64,000 bases of DNA from Umezawaea sp049997955 (GTDB taxonomy: Bacteria; Actinomycetota; Actinomycetes; Mycobacteriales; Pseudonocardiaceae). This document shows positions 1 to 8,695 of the stretch, piece after piece. The stretch is taken from contig JAEBDY010000024.1 in the NCBI GenBank assembly GCA_049997955.1, positions 33,296 to 97,295 on the forward strand, read 5' to 3'. Each line of letters starts with the position of its first letter. Positions within the stretch are counted from its first letter, which is position 1. A model generated the notes under the pieces. The model was not told the origin of the DNA. It did no database searches and saw only the letters and a program-made list of their open reading frames with translations. Both the position numbers and the translations under genes were made by a program.

Positions 1-847
1 GGCCGCCCTGGCGGGCACGGACGAGTCCAGCAGGCTGTGGACCGGCCTGTTCCGGCACCGCTTCGGCGGCACCGGGGCGCTGGCCGGCCACGCCGTGGGG
101 AACCTGGTGCTCGCCGGCCTGCTGGAGCAGCTCGGCGACCCGGTCGCGGTGCTCGACGAGGCCTGCAAGCTGCTGGGCGTGCGCGGCCGCGTGCTGCCGA
201 TGAGCGTCCAGCCGTTGCAGATCGAGGCGGACGTGCTCGGCCTGGACGAGGACGTGACGCAGGTGCGCCGCATCCGGGGCCAGGTCGCCGTCGCCACGAC
301 TCCCGGCCGGGTCGAGCGGATCCGGCTGCGCGGTCCAGGCGGGGAACGGGCGCGCGGCTGCCCGCAGGCCGTCGAAGCGGTGCTCGGCGCTGACGTGGTG
401 CTGCTCGGACCGGGCTCGTGGTTCACCAGCGTGCTGCCGCACCTGCTCGTGCCGGAACTGCGCGAAGCGCTCGAAGCGACCTCCGCGAAGCGGGTCGTGG
501 TGCTGAACCTCGTCCCCCAACCGGGCGAAACCGAAGGCTTCTCGCCGGAGCTGCACCTCGACGTCCTCTGGCAGCACGCGCCGGATCTGAAGGTCGACGC
601 CGTCATCGCGGACGTCGACTCGGTGCCCGTCCCGGACCGCTTGCGCCGCGCCGCCGCTGCTCTGGGCGCTGTGGCGCTGCTGGAACCGATCGCGGCAGAG
701 GGCGAACCGGAGCGCCACGACCCCGCCGCGTTGGCCGCCAGTCTGCGCCACGCGTTGGGTGGCCCCGGTGAAAGCGCCGGTCAGGCGTCCAGTACAACGC
801 TCCACAGGAGTAGTCAGCACAGGGGAGGCGAGGAATCATGGCGATGA
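1..847 (+). CDS. yvcK: YvcK/CofD-like UDP-GlcNAc-binding gluconeogenesis factor, C-terminal part
   Basis: The reading frame enters from the left edge (first full codon at base 2), so the N-terminal part is missing and about 281 residues are visible. YvcK proteins bind UDP-N-acetylglucosamine and link central carbon metabolism to cell-wall synthesis and cell shape. The visible part has the family-typical GHAVGNLVLAGL segment and the GPGSWFTSVLPHLLVPEL block, which matches the nucleotide-sugar-binding loop of the CofD fold. The last ~25 residues after ALGGPG look like a variable tail. The stop at 845-847 overlaps the start of whiA, so the two genes are translationally coupled. The usual order rapZ-yvcK-whiA supports the call. 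Confidence 0.9.
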   Translation, partial: AALAGTDESSRLWTGLFRHRFGGTGALAGHAVGNLVLAGLLEQLGDPVAVLDEACKLLGVRGRVLPMSVQPLQIEADVLGLDEDVTQVRRIRGQVAVATTPGRVERIRLRGPGGERARGCPQAVEAVLGADVVLLGPGSWFTSVLPHLLVPELREALEATSAKRVVVLNLVPQPGETEGFSPELHLDVLWQHAPDLKVDAVIADVDSVPVPDRLRRAAAALGAVALLEPIAAEGEPERHDPAALAASLRHALGGPGESAGQASSTTLHRSSQHRGGEESWR

Positions 848-1824
848 CCTCGGCGGTCAAGGACGAGCTGAGCAGGCTCGCCGTCTCGAAGACCTGCTGC
901 CGCCGTGCCGAGGTGTCCTCGCTGCTGCGGTTCGCCGGAGGCCTGCACATCGTGGCGGGCCGGGTGGTGGTGGAGGCAGAGGTCGACCTCGGGTCCACGG
1001 CGCGCAGGCTGCGCCGCGAGATCCACGAGCTCTACGGGCACCAGTCGGAGGTCTTCACGATCACCTCCAGCGGCTTGCGCAAGGGAACCCGCTACGTCGT
1101 GCGGGTGGTGAAGGACGGGGAGGGCCTGGCCAGGCAGACCGGTCTGCTGGACCCTCGCGGCAGGCCGGTTCGCGGCCTGCCCGCACCGGTCGTGTCCGGA
1201 GGTGTCTGCGACGCCGAGGCGGCGTGGCGGGGCGCGTTCCTGGCCCACGGTTCGTTGACCGAACCGGGGCGGTCGTCGTCGCTGGAGATCACCTGCCCTG
1301 GGCCGGAAGCGGCGTTGGCGCTGGTCGGAGCGGCTCGGCGGATGGGGATCGCGTCGAAGTCCCGCGAGGTGCGCGGGGCGGAACGGGTCGTGATCCGCGA
1401 CGGTGACGCCATCGGCGCGATGCTGACCCGGCTCGGCGCGCACGACAGCGTGCTGGCCTGGGAAGAACGCCGGATGCGGCGCGAGGTCCGCGCCACGGCC
1501 AACCGCCTGGCCAACTTCGACGACGCGAACCTGAGGCGCTCGGCAAGGGCGGCCGTCGCCGCCGCCGCTCGGGTGCAGAGGGCACTGGAGATCCTCGGGA
1601 CCGAGGCACCGGACCACCTGGCTGCCGCGGGGGCGTTGCGGCTGGCGCACCGGCAGGCTTCGCTGGAGGAGCTGGGGCAGCTGTCGGAGCCCCAGATGAC
1701 GAAGGACGCTGTTGCCGGACGCATAAGGCGGTTGTTGGCGATGGCGGACAAGCGCGCCAAGGACCTCGGGATGGACGACACGGAGTCGGCTGTCACGGCG
1801 GACATGCTCGAGGCAGAGGTGTAG
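838..1824 (+). CDS. whiA: WhiA sporulation/cell-division transcription factor
   Basis: This 328-residue protein has the usual WhiA length. WhiA pairs two degenerate LAGLIDADG homing-endonuclease-like domains (roughly residues 20-210) with a C-terminal helix-turn-helix. Together with WhiB it activates genes for sporulation septation in Streptomyces. Recognisable blocks are TSAVKDELSRL at the N-terminus, CCRRAEVSSLLRFAGG, the RANRLANFDDANL-like segment (here TANRLANFDDANL) before the HTH, and EPQMTKDAVAGRIRRLLAMAD in the HTH. The ATG at 838 overlaps the yvcK stop. A degenerate repeat array and a long hairpin follow, so the yvcK-whiA operon probably ends here. Confidence 0.96.
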   Translation: MAMTSAVKDELSRLAVSKTCCRRAEVSSLLRFAGGLHIVAGRVVVEAEVDLGSTARRLRREIHELYGHQSEVFTITSSGLRKGTRYVVRVVKDGEGLARQTGLLDPRGRPVRGLPAPVVSGGVCDAEAAWRGAFLAHGSLTEPGRSSSLEITCPGPEAALALVGAARRMGIASKSREVRGAERVVIRDGDAIGAMLTRLGAHDSVLAWEERRMRREVRATANRLANFDDANLRRSARAAVAAAARVQRALEILGTEAPDHLAAAGALRLAHRQASLEELGQLSEPQMTKDAVAGRIRRLLAMADKRAKDLGMDDTESAVTADMLEAEV

Positions 1825-1891
1825 TCGGCGGTTCTGTTTCGGGGGTGGGGCCTGGGGTGGCTCGGCCGTCGCTGTGGTGTTGGCTTCGTTG

Positions 1892-2056
1892 TTGTGGCCG
1901 GGCGCTGGGCCCGCTGTTTTAGGGGCCTGGGGGTTCCGGCTTCGGTTGTCGTCGTGGCTGGGCGCTGGGTTCGCTGCGGTCGTGGCCGGGATTCTGGCTC
2001 TGCTGCCGTTGTGGCCGAGCGCTGTCTCCGCTGCCGTCGTGCTGTGGCCGATTTGA
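1892..2056. repeat. Degenerate tandem array, period about 28 bp, downstream of whiA
   Basis: At least four diverged units can be read, each beginning GT(C/T)GTGGC(C/T)G and ending near CGCTGC. They are 28-29 bp long, and the clearest lie from about 1949 to 2056. The array begins about 70 bp after the whiA stop and runs straight into the nested hairpin at 2045-2161. Open frames across it are short and have no family features, so I treat it as non-coding. Confidence 0.6.
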
Positions 2057-2161
2057 CTCGGGGACCCCTTGATTTGACCCTTGATCGGGCTAAAAGGGCA
2101 GTCCCGAAAGCCTGCCCGATCTCCAATTTTAAGGGTCAAATCCCCCGAGTAAAATCGGCCA
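2045..2161. repeat. 117-nt nested inverted repeat (long hairpin or MITE-like element)
   Basis: Three consecutive arm pairs nest inside each other: TGGCCGATTT (2045-2054) with its complement at 2152-2161, GATTTGACCCTT (2071-2082) with AAGGGTCAAATC (2131-2142), and GATCGGGC (2083-2090) with GCCCGATC (2114-2121). ACTCGGGG (2056-2063) also pairs with 2143-2150. The apex is a 23-nt loop. It could be a large terminator for whiA, a remnant of a small palindromic mobile element, or a structured RNA. No second copy is present in this window. Confidence 0.75.
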
Positions 2162-2389
2162 CGTTTGAGGCCCTAGCCTCCGGTTGGTTGTGGGGCGGCA
2201 GTCCTGGCGCGGCAAGGACTTGGTCCACTACTGCCCGAGCGTGCAGCACAATTCGGTCAACCATGCCTAGGCGCAGCAGCACTTTCTGGCTGCTGCTGTC
2301 AGTGTGGCAACTCAACTTGGGCCACGTTCAGGCAAGCGGAAGCACGCAACTGATCCGTCGCCCGCACTTCCCCCGTCGCCCCGATCCGC

Positions 2390-2485
2390 AGCGTCCTCAG
2401 CAGTTTCGGTCGTTTGTCAAGGCATCTTTCCCGCCTTGACAAATCACCGAAACTGATCGAGACAATTGAGCGAGCGGGGGGACGA
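2390..2485 (+). repeat. Dispersed hairpin element, copy A (outer arm CAGTTTCGGT)
   Basis: The stem pairs 2401-2423 with 2433-2455 (21 of 23 positions) around the loop ATCTTTCCC (2424-2432). The inner arm TGTCAAGGC and the 3' flank GAGACAATTG (2460-2469) match the other copies, but the outer arm CAGTTTCGGT is unique to this copy and is fully complementary to its partner ACCGAAACTG. The 5' flank CCGATCC..AGCG..CTCA is shared. A single unit of the array that accompanies other copies (CAAGCGGAAGCACGCAAC) lies just upstream at about 2334-2351. Confidence 0.9.
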
Positions 2486-2534
2486 GTCCACCGCGACCGG
2501 GTAGCAACCCGGCTGAAAGTCGAGCGCCCATCCG

Positions 2535-2645
2535 AACGGCAGGCCAAGGCGGCCCCGGCAGAGCGGGCCCTCAACGCGGGAGGCCAACAGAGCAAGCCCT
2601 TAACGCGGTAGGCCGGCGCAGCAGGCCCTAACGCAGCACGCCCCC
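2535..2645. repeat. Degenerate tandem array, period about 29 bp, next to hairpin copy A
   Basis: About three and a half units share the pattern AGGCC..(C/A)GCAG..GCCCT.AACGCGG. They are clearest at 2579-2636, where GGAGGCC..AGCCCTTAACGCGG is followed by TAGGCC..GGCCCTAACGCAG. The sequence differs from the ~33-bp arrays beside copies B, D and E but sits in the equivalent region close to a hairpin. The short frame through it (ending 2611) is not considered a gene. Confidence 0.5.
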
Positions 2646-2954
2646 AACAAACAGCCACCCCACCCACGCAATCCGCCATGCGGAAGCATTCTTCTGTGAT
2701 GTGGATTTCCCCTGCCTAGCGGTTGCTCGACCTGCATCCCGCCCCGACACTGGACGAGCACCCCCTTCCTCCGTCCGGGTGCTCAGCCTCTGGGATTAAC
2801 ACCGCCGCAACCTGGATTTTCTTGTTCGATCAAGAGATCCTGTAGGTCCACGTGACCAGGGCCGCAGCGATGGGGATAGGCTGCTTGTGGCTGACTGAAA
2901 GCCCATCCGTACGCCCTGGCGCATTCCGCCAGTCGAGCATCGAGGAGACGTACC
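2646..2954 (+). promoter_or_regulatory. Upstream region of the gap operon
   Basis: Most of the 1130 bases between whiA and gap is repeat DNA. The last ~300 bases look like ordinary unique sequence and should hold the gap promoter. I cannot point to a convincing -35/-10 pair. The only clear signal is the ribosome binding site GAGGAG at 2942-2947, which fixes the GTG start at 2955. Confidence 0.4.
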
Positions 2955-3959
<1,005 letters not shown>

Positions 3960-3966
3960 GGGCACG

Positions 3967-5130
3967 GTGAAGACTCTTAGCGACCTGCTCGCCGAGGGTG
4001 TGTCGGGTCGGCGCGTCCTCGTGCGCGCCGACCTGAACGTGCCGCTCGACGGCGACAAGATCACCGACGACGGCCGCGTGCGCGCGTCGGTGCCGACCAT
4101 CCAGGCGCTCACCGGGGCCGGTGCCCGCGTCCTCGTGGCCGCCCACCTCGGCCGCCCGAAGGGCGAGCCGGACCCGAAGTTCTCGCTCGCCCCGGTCGCC
4201 GTGCGGCTGGGCGAGCTGCTCGGGGCCCCGGTGGAGATCGGGACCGAGGCCGGAGCCGACGGCACCGTGGTGCTGCTGGAGAACATCCGCTTCGACGCCC
4301 GCGAGACCAGCAAGGTCGACGCGGAGCGCGAAGCCCTCGCCGACGAGCTGGCCGCCAAGGCGGACTCGTTCGTCTCCGACGGCTTCGGCGTCGTGCACCG
4401 CAAGCAGGCGTCGGTCTACGACGTCGCGAAGAAGCTGCCCGCCTACGCGGGTGGCCTCGTGCTCTCCGAGGTCCAGGTGCTGCACAAGCTCACCGAGGAC
4501 CTGAAGCGCCCGTACGTCGTGGTGCTCGGCGGCGCGAAGGTGTCCGACAAGCTCGGCGTCATCGCGAACCTGCTGTCCAAGGTCGACCGCCTGCTCGTCG
4601 GCGGCGGCATGGCGTACACCTTCCTCAAGGCCCAGGGCCACGAGGTCGGCAACTCGCTGCTCCAGGCGGACCAGCTCGACCAGGTCCGCGGCTTCCTCGC
4701 CGAGGCGGAGGAGCGCGGCGTGGAACTGGTGCTCCCGGTCGACGTGCTGGCCGCGACGAAGTTCGCGCCCGACGCCGAGTTCGAGGTCGTGGACGCCACC
4801 GCGATCCCGGCCGACCGCGAGGGCCTGGACATCGGTCCGAAGACCCGCGAGCTGTTCGCGAGCAAGCTGGCCGACGCGGCCACCGTGTTCTGGAACGGCC
4901 CGATGGGCGTGTTCGAGTTCGAGTCCTTCGCCGGTGGCACGCGCGCCGTCGCCGAGGCGCTCGTCAAGAGCGACGCCTTCACCGTCGTCGGCGGCGGTGA
5001 CTCCGCGGCCGCCGTGCGCGCGCTGGGCCTCCCCGAGGACGGCTTCTCGCACATCTCCACCGGTGGTGGGGCCTCCCTGGAGTTCCTTGAGGGCAAGGAA
5101 CTCCCCGGCGTTTCCGTTTTGGAGCAGTGA
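3967..5130 (+). CDS. pgk: Phosphoglycerate kinase
   Basis: This 387-residue protein has the usual length. It transfers phosphate from 1,3-bisphosphoglycerate to ADP. The signature RVLVRADLNVPLDG near the N-terminus, AHLGRPKGEPDPKFSL, the GGAKVSDKLGVI hinge region, the FWNGPMGVFEFE block and the nucleotide-binding GGGDSAAAV motif are all present. The start is GTG, 7 nt after the gap stop. The stop overlaps the tpiA start (TGATG), which suggests coupling. Confidence 0.98.
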   Translation: MKTLSDLLAEGVSGRRVLVRADLNVPLDGDKITDDGRVRASVPTIQALTGAGARVLVAAHLGRPKGEPDPKFSLAPVAVRLGELLGAPVEIGTEAGADGTVVLLENIRFDARETSKVDAEREALADELAAKADSFVSDGFGVVHRKQASVYDVAKKLPAYAGGLVLSEVQVLHKLTEDLKRPYVVVLGGAKVSDKLGVIANLLSKVDRLLVGGGMAYTFLKAQGHEVGNSLLQADQLDQVRGFLAEAEERGVELVLPVDVLAATKFAPDAEFEVVDATAIPADREGLDIGPKTRELFASKLADAATVFWNGPMGVFEFESFAGGTRAVAEALVKSDAFTVVGGGDSAAAVRALGLPEDGFSHISTGGGASLEFLEGKELPGVSVLEQ

Positions 5131-5918
5131 TGGCCTCCCGTCTGCCGCTCATCGCGGGCAACTGGAAGATGAACCTCAACCACCTCGAGGCCATCTCCCT
5201 GACGCAGAAGATCGCGTTCTCGCTGCCGGAGAAGTACTACGCCAAGGTCGAGGTGGCGGTGCTCCCGCCGTTCACCGACATCCGCAGCGTGCAGACGCTG
5301 ACGGACGGCGACAAGCTGCTCCTCAAGTACGGCGCGCAGGACATCTCCGCGTTCGACTCCGGCGCCTACACCGGTGAGATCTCGGGCCTGATGCTCGCGA
5401 AGCTCGGCTGCACCTACGTCACCGTCGGGCACTCCGAGCGCCGCGAGTACCACAACGAGTCCGACGAGCTGGTCAACCGCAAGGTGAAGGCCGCGCTCAA
5501 GCACGGGATCACGCCGATCCTGTGCGTCGGCGAGCAGTTGGACGTCCGCGAAGCGGGCAACCACGTGGCGCACTGCAACACCCAGCTCGTCGAAGGCCTC
5601 AAGGGCCTCACCGGCGAGCAGGTCGCCAAGGTCGTCATCGCCTACGAGCCCGTGTGGGCCATCGGCACCGGCCGCGTCGCCAGCTCCACCGACGCGCAGG
5701 AGGTCTGCGCGGCGCTCCGCGTCCAGCTCGCCGAGAAGTACGGCGAAGAGGTCGCGGCGACCGTGCGGGTGCTCTACGGCGGTTCGGTGAAGTCCGGGAA
5801 CATCGGCGAGCTCATCGCCCAGAAGGACGTCGACGGCGCCCTCGTGGGCGGCGCGAGCCTCCAGGCCGACGAGTTCGCCAAGCTGTGCGCGCTCGCCGCG
5901 GGCGGCCCACTACCCTGA
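5130..5918 (+). CDS. tpiA: Triosephosphate isomerase
   Basis: This TIM-barrel enzyme of about 262 residues interconverts dihydroxyacetone phosphate and glyceraldehyde 3-phosphate. The substrate-binding GNWKMN, the catalytic His region VGHSERR, the catalytic Glu block AYEPVWAIGTG and the phosphate-binding YGGSV and LVGGASL motifs are present. Two starts sit side by side: GTG at 5127 and ATG at 5130. I prefer the ATG, which overlaps the last base of the pgk stop. Third gene of the glycolytic operon. Confidence 0.97.
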   Translation: MASRLPLIAGNWKMNLNHLEAISLTQKIAFSLPEKYYAKVEVAVLPPFTDIRSVQTLTDGDKLLLKYGAQDISAFDSGAYTGEISGLMLAKLGCTYVTVGHSERREYHNESDELVNRKVKAALKHGITPILCVGEQLDVREAGNHVAHCNTQLVEGLKGLTGEQVAKVVIAYEPVWAIGTGRVASSTDAQEVCAALRVQLAEKYGEEVAATVRVLYGGSVKSGNIGELIAQKDVDGALVGGASLQADEFAKLCALAAGGPLP

Positions 5919-5960
5919 TCCTGAACAATCCCTTTTTCCACAGGGTGGGTCCACGTTCGG

Positions 5961-5991
5961 CAGTTGAACCGGTACTCTGTGGCGTCAACTG
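5961..5991. promoter_or_regulatory. Inverted repeat upstream of secG
   Basis: CAGTTGA (5961-5967) is repeated inverted as TCAACTG (5985-5991) with a 17-nt interval, about 20 bp before the secG start. It may be an operator or a weak hairpin separating tpiA from secG. I see no clear -10 hexamer. Confidence 0.3.
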
Positions 5992-6009
5992 CCTGACAGC
6001 GAGGAAGAA

Positions 6010-6243
6010 ATGATCCTGTTCCTTCAGATCCTTTTGATCGTCACCAGCCTGCTGCTGATCCTGCTGGTGCTGCTCCACCGCGGTCGTGGTGGCGGCCTGT
6101 CCTCGTTGTTCGGTGGCGGCATGCAGTCGAGCCTGTCCGGCTCCAGCGTGGTGGAGAAGAACCTGGACCGACTGACGCTGTTCGTCGGCGCGGTGTGGGT
6201 CATCGCCATCGTCGGGATCGGGCTGCTCGTCAAGGTCGGCTGA
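6010..6243 (+). CDS. secG: Preprotein translocase subunit SecG
   Basis: This 77-residue protein is a typical SecG: two transmembrane helices (about residues 2-20 and 53-74) joined by a short glycine-rich loop containing GRGGGLSSLFGGG, the family signature. SecG assists SecYE in protein export. It starts at ATG 6010 with GAGGAA just upstream. It lies between tpiA and rbpA, as in related actinomycetes. Confidence 0.95.
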   Translation: MILFLQILLIVTSLLLILLVLLHRGRGGGLSSLFGGGMQSSLSGSSVVEKNLDRLTLFVGAVWVIAIVGIGLLVKVG

Positions 6244-6294
6244 GCTCGGGTCTATCAGGCGCAGGACAACCACGTGGTGGGGGTGTAAGGGTCG

Positions 6295-6639
6295 ATGGCT
6301 GGTGGTAACGCGATTCGCGGTACCCGCGTCGGCGCAGGTCCGATGGGTGAATCGGAGCGCGGGGAGTCCGCGCCCCGGAATCGGGTCTCGTACTGGTGTG
6401 CGAACGGGCACGAGTCACGGCCGTCGTTCGCGATGGAGGCTGACGTCCCCGAGGTCTGGGACTGCCCGCGCTGCGGGCTCCCGGCCGGACGGGACGAGCA
6501 GGCCCCGCCTGCTCCTCCGCGCAACGAGCCGTACAAGACTCACCTGGCGTACGTGAAGGAACGGCGTTCCGACGCCGACGGCGAAGCGATCCTCCAGGAA
6601 GCGCTCACCAAGCTGCGGAAGCAGCGCGAAGTGCCGTAA
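6295..6639 (+). CDS. rbpA: RNA polymerase-binding protein RbpA
   Basis: This 114-residue actinobacterial transcription factor binds RNA polymerase and the primary sigma factor and stabilises the open promoter complex. The N-terminal MAGGNAIRGTRVGAGP segment, the zinc-ribbon-like core with CANGH and CPRCGLPAG, and the C-terminal sigma-interaction part (KTHLAYVKERRSDADGEAIL) match the family. ATG 6295 follows AAGGG. A strong hairpin terminator follows the stop. Confidence 0.97.
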   Translation: MAGGNAIRGTRVGAGPMGESERGESAPRNRVSYWCANGHESRPSFAMEADVPEVWDCPRCGLPAGRDEQAPPAPPRNEPYKTHLAYVKERRSDADGEAILQEALTKLRKQREVP

Positions 6640-6652
6640 ATCGGACGACGAC

Positions 6653-6688
6653 ACGAAGGCCCGCACCTTTCGAGGTGCGGGCCTTCGT
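6653..6688. terminator. Hairpin terminator after rbpA
   Basis: A perfect 16-bp stem (ACGAAGGCCCGCACCT with its complement) encloses a 4-nt loop, 14 nt after the rbpA stop. The next gene converges from the other strand, so it may serve both directions. Confidence 0.85.
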
Positions 6689-6772
6689 CGTGCTTTAGGC
6701 CGAATGGGCGTGCATTCGCGCGAGCGGATGCGGAATTCGGTTCCGCGCAATTCGGTGCGGAACCGATGCACT

Positions 6773-7768
6773 TCAGTTCTTGGCGGGCAGTCGCAGAGCG
6801 CTGAACTGGCGGCGCAGCATCGTCGCCCCGATCAGGACGAAGAACACCAGCACCACGAGCGTCGACGACGTTCCGCTGGTGCCGCTCGTCAACGACACGT
6901 CGACGCTGCCGACGAGCAGGATGTCGCACTGGGCCCGGATGACGTGGCGGCCGGGTTCGATCGTGCCGAACTCGACGGGCGAGTTGAACTTGCCCGCGCT
7001 GTCCGCCTTCGCGGTGCCGACGTTCTCGTCCTTCGACGTGAGCCGCACCTCCGACCCCGGCGCGCACCCGGTGCCGGTCGCGTTGAGCTGGTCGCCGGGC
7101 TGGATGTTGTCCTTGTCCAGCGTCAGCGCGCCGTCCGCGTCGATCGGGAGCGTCGTCGGAACGCCGCTGCTGCTGGACGACGACGAGGACGAGGACGAAC
7201 CGGAGTCCGTGGTCGTAGTGGTCGTCACCGCGGTGGTGGTCGTGGTCGTCACGCCGGGAGGCGGCGGGGCGGTGGTCGTCGTGACGACCACCGGCGGGGG
7301 CGTCGTCGTGGTGACCACCGGGGGAGGGGTGGTGGTCGTGACGGGCGGCGGGACGACGACGGTGAAGGTGGTCCGCGCCGTGTTGCACACGCCTTGCGCG
7401 ACAACGGTGTGGGAGCCGGCCGGAGCACCCGCGGGCACGGCCACGCCCACCGAGCCGCCACGGGTGCGGCCCGTCGTGCCGCTGCCGATCTGCTGCTGGT
7501 TGTCCCAGAGGATCGAGACGCCGTCGCCCTTCGAGCAGACGTAGGTGAAGTTGGACCACGTCACCGTGAACCCCGCGCCGGGCGCGGCCGAGTTCGGCGA
7601 CGCCGTCACCGCGGGCGGCTGCTGCGCGGTCAAGGTCGGTTGTTGCTGCTCGACCAGGGTCGGCCGAACCGGCGTCGGCTGCCGCTGCGCGGTAGCGGGT
7701 GTGACCGCGAGCACCGTAACGGAGAGCACGGCCAAGCCGAGTACACCTAGTGTTCTGGTCGCCCGCAT
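6773..7768 (-). CDS. Secreted Ig-like protein with Thr/Pro and poly-Ser linker and C-terminal membrane anchor
   Basis: This 331-residue hypothetical surface protein has a signal peptide (RATRTLGVLGLAVLSVTVLAV, cleavage near ATA-QR) and a first Ig/IPT-like beta domain (about 50-145). A low-complexity linker follows, rich in PPPVVTTTT repeats and ending in a run of 12 serines. Then come a second short beta domain (about 215-290) and a terminal membrane helix with basic residues (LVVLVFFVLIGATMLRRQ). The linker probably spans the cell wall and may be glycosylated. I chose the second of two nearby ATGs (7768) because AGGAG lies 6 nt upstream. Function unknown. It converges on rbpA. Confidence 0.7.
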   Translation of the reverse strand: MRATRTLGVLGLAVLSVTVLAVTPATAQRQPTPVRPTLVEQQQPTLTAQQPPAVTASPNSAAPGAGFTVTWSNFTYVCSKGDGVSILWDNQQQIGSGTTGRTRGGSVGVAVPAGAPAGSHTVVAQGVCNTARTTFTVVVPPPVTTTTPPPVVTTTTPPPVVVTTTTAPPPPGVTTTTTTAVTTTTTTDSGSSSSSSSSSSSGVPTTLPIDADGALTLDKDNIQPGDQLNATGTGCAPGSEVRLTSKDENVGTAKADSAGKFNSPVEFGTIEPGRHVIRAQCDILLVGSVDVSLTSGTSGTSSTLVVLVFFVLIGATMLRRQFSALRLPAKN

Positions 7769-7852
7769 GGCCATCTCCTGGAATGTGTCGCTGTCGGCGG
7801 CGCCGGAATGTAGCATCCGCCCGCAGACGCCGTGCTGAACTTGAGGTGCATC

Positions 7853-8695
7853 GTGAGACGTTCGACCAGCGCTGCGGGTTCACTGCTGCTGTTCGGAATT
7901 TTGCTGGGATCGGCTCAGGTGGCGCTCGCGGCGCCCGGCGAGGTCACGGTCAACGCGACCGTGGACCGGAAACCGGTCGGTGGAGCGGATGACGTGGTGC
8001 TCGACCCGACCCGGTCGATCCGCGTCGAGGTGACCGTCCACAACGGAACGGACACGGATCGTCACGTGAAGACCGTCCGGCTGTCCGGATCGGCGCTGGC
8101 GCTGACCTTCTTCGCCTACGACACAACGGTTCCGTTCGACGTGCCCGCGAAGGAGAGCGTCACCCGCGCCTTCCAGCTGGACCTCGCGGACCTCGGCGGC
8201 CAGGCGACCGGCCTGCTGCCGACGGAGATCGAGGTGCTCGACGACAACCGCGACGTGCTGGGGTCCGTGGAGACGACCGGTGACGTCGTCGGCTCGATGT
8301 GGTCGGTCTACGCGGTGTTCGGCCTCGGCGTGCTGCTGCTGACCCTCTTCTCGTGGGCCGGGGCGCTGTTCGCGCTCGCCCGCCGCAGGCTGCCCGCGAA
8401 CCGGTGGCAGCGCGCGATGCGCTTCCTGCCCGCGGGCATCGGCACCGGGCTCGTCGCCGTCATCTCGCTGTCCGTGCTGAAGCTGATGGCCCCGTCGCCC
8501 GCCGCCGAGATCCCGTTCATCCTCGGTTCCGCCGCGGCGGCCCTTCTGCTCGGCTACCTGACGCCGCACCCAGGTGACGCCGAGGCGCCCCGCCCGGTCG
8601 ACCACGACACCGAGACCGACGACTACTCCAACCACGGCGAGGCCCCGTTGACCGAGCGCATCACCCGTCCGCTGCCGCCGGGCGGTGCGGTGTGA
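7853..8695 (+). CDS. Exported membrane protein of unknown function, upstream of the Ser/Thr kinase
   Basis: This protein of about 280 residues has an N-terminal signal segment (SLLLFGILLGSAQVALA) and an extracellular beta-rich domain (about 25-145). Three hydrophobic helices follow (MWSVYAVFGLGVLLLTLFSWAG, the FLPAGIGTGLVAVISLSVL region, IPFILGSAAAALLLGYL), then a charged cytoplasmic tail. It resembles no family I can name. GTG 7853 has GAGG 6 nt upstream and is preferred to GTG 7832. The stop overlaps the kinase start by 4 nt, so the pair probably forms a signalling unit with this protein as sensor or target. Confidence 0.6.
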   Translation: MRRSTSAAGSLLLFGILLGSAQVALAAPGEVTVNATVDRKPVGGADDVVLDPTRSIRVEVTVHNGTDTDRHVKTVRLSGSALALTFFAYDTTVPFDVPAKESVTRAFQLDLADLGGQATGLLPTEIEVLDDNRDVLGSVETTGDVVGSMWSVYAVFGLGVLLLTLFSWAGALFALARRRLPANRWQRAMRFLPAGIGTGLVAVISLSVLKLMAPSPAAEIPFILGSAAAALLLGYLTPHPGDAEAPRPVDHDTETDDYSNHGEAPLTERITRPLPPGGAV

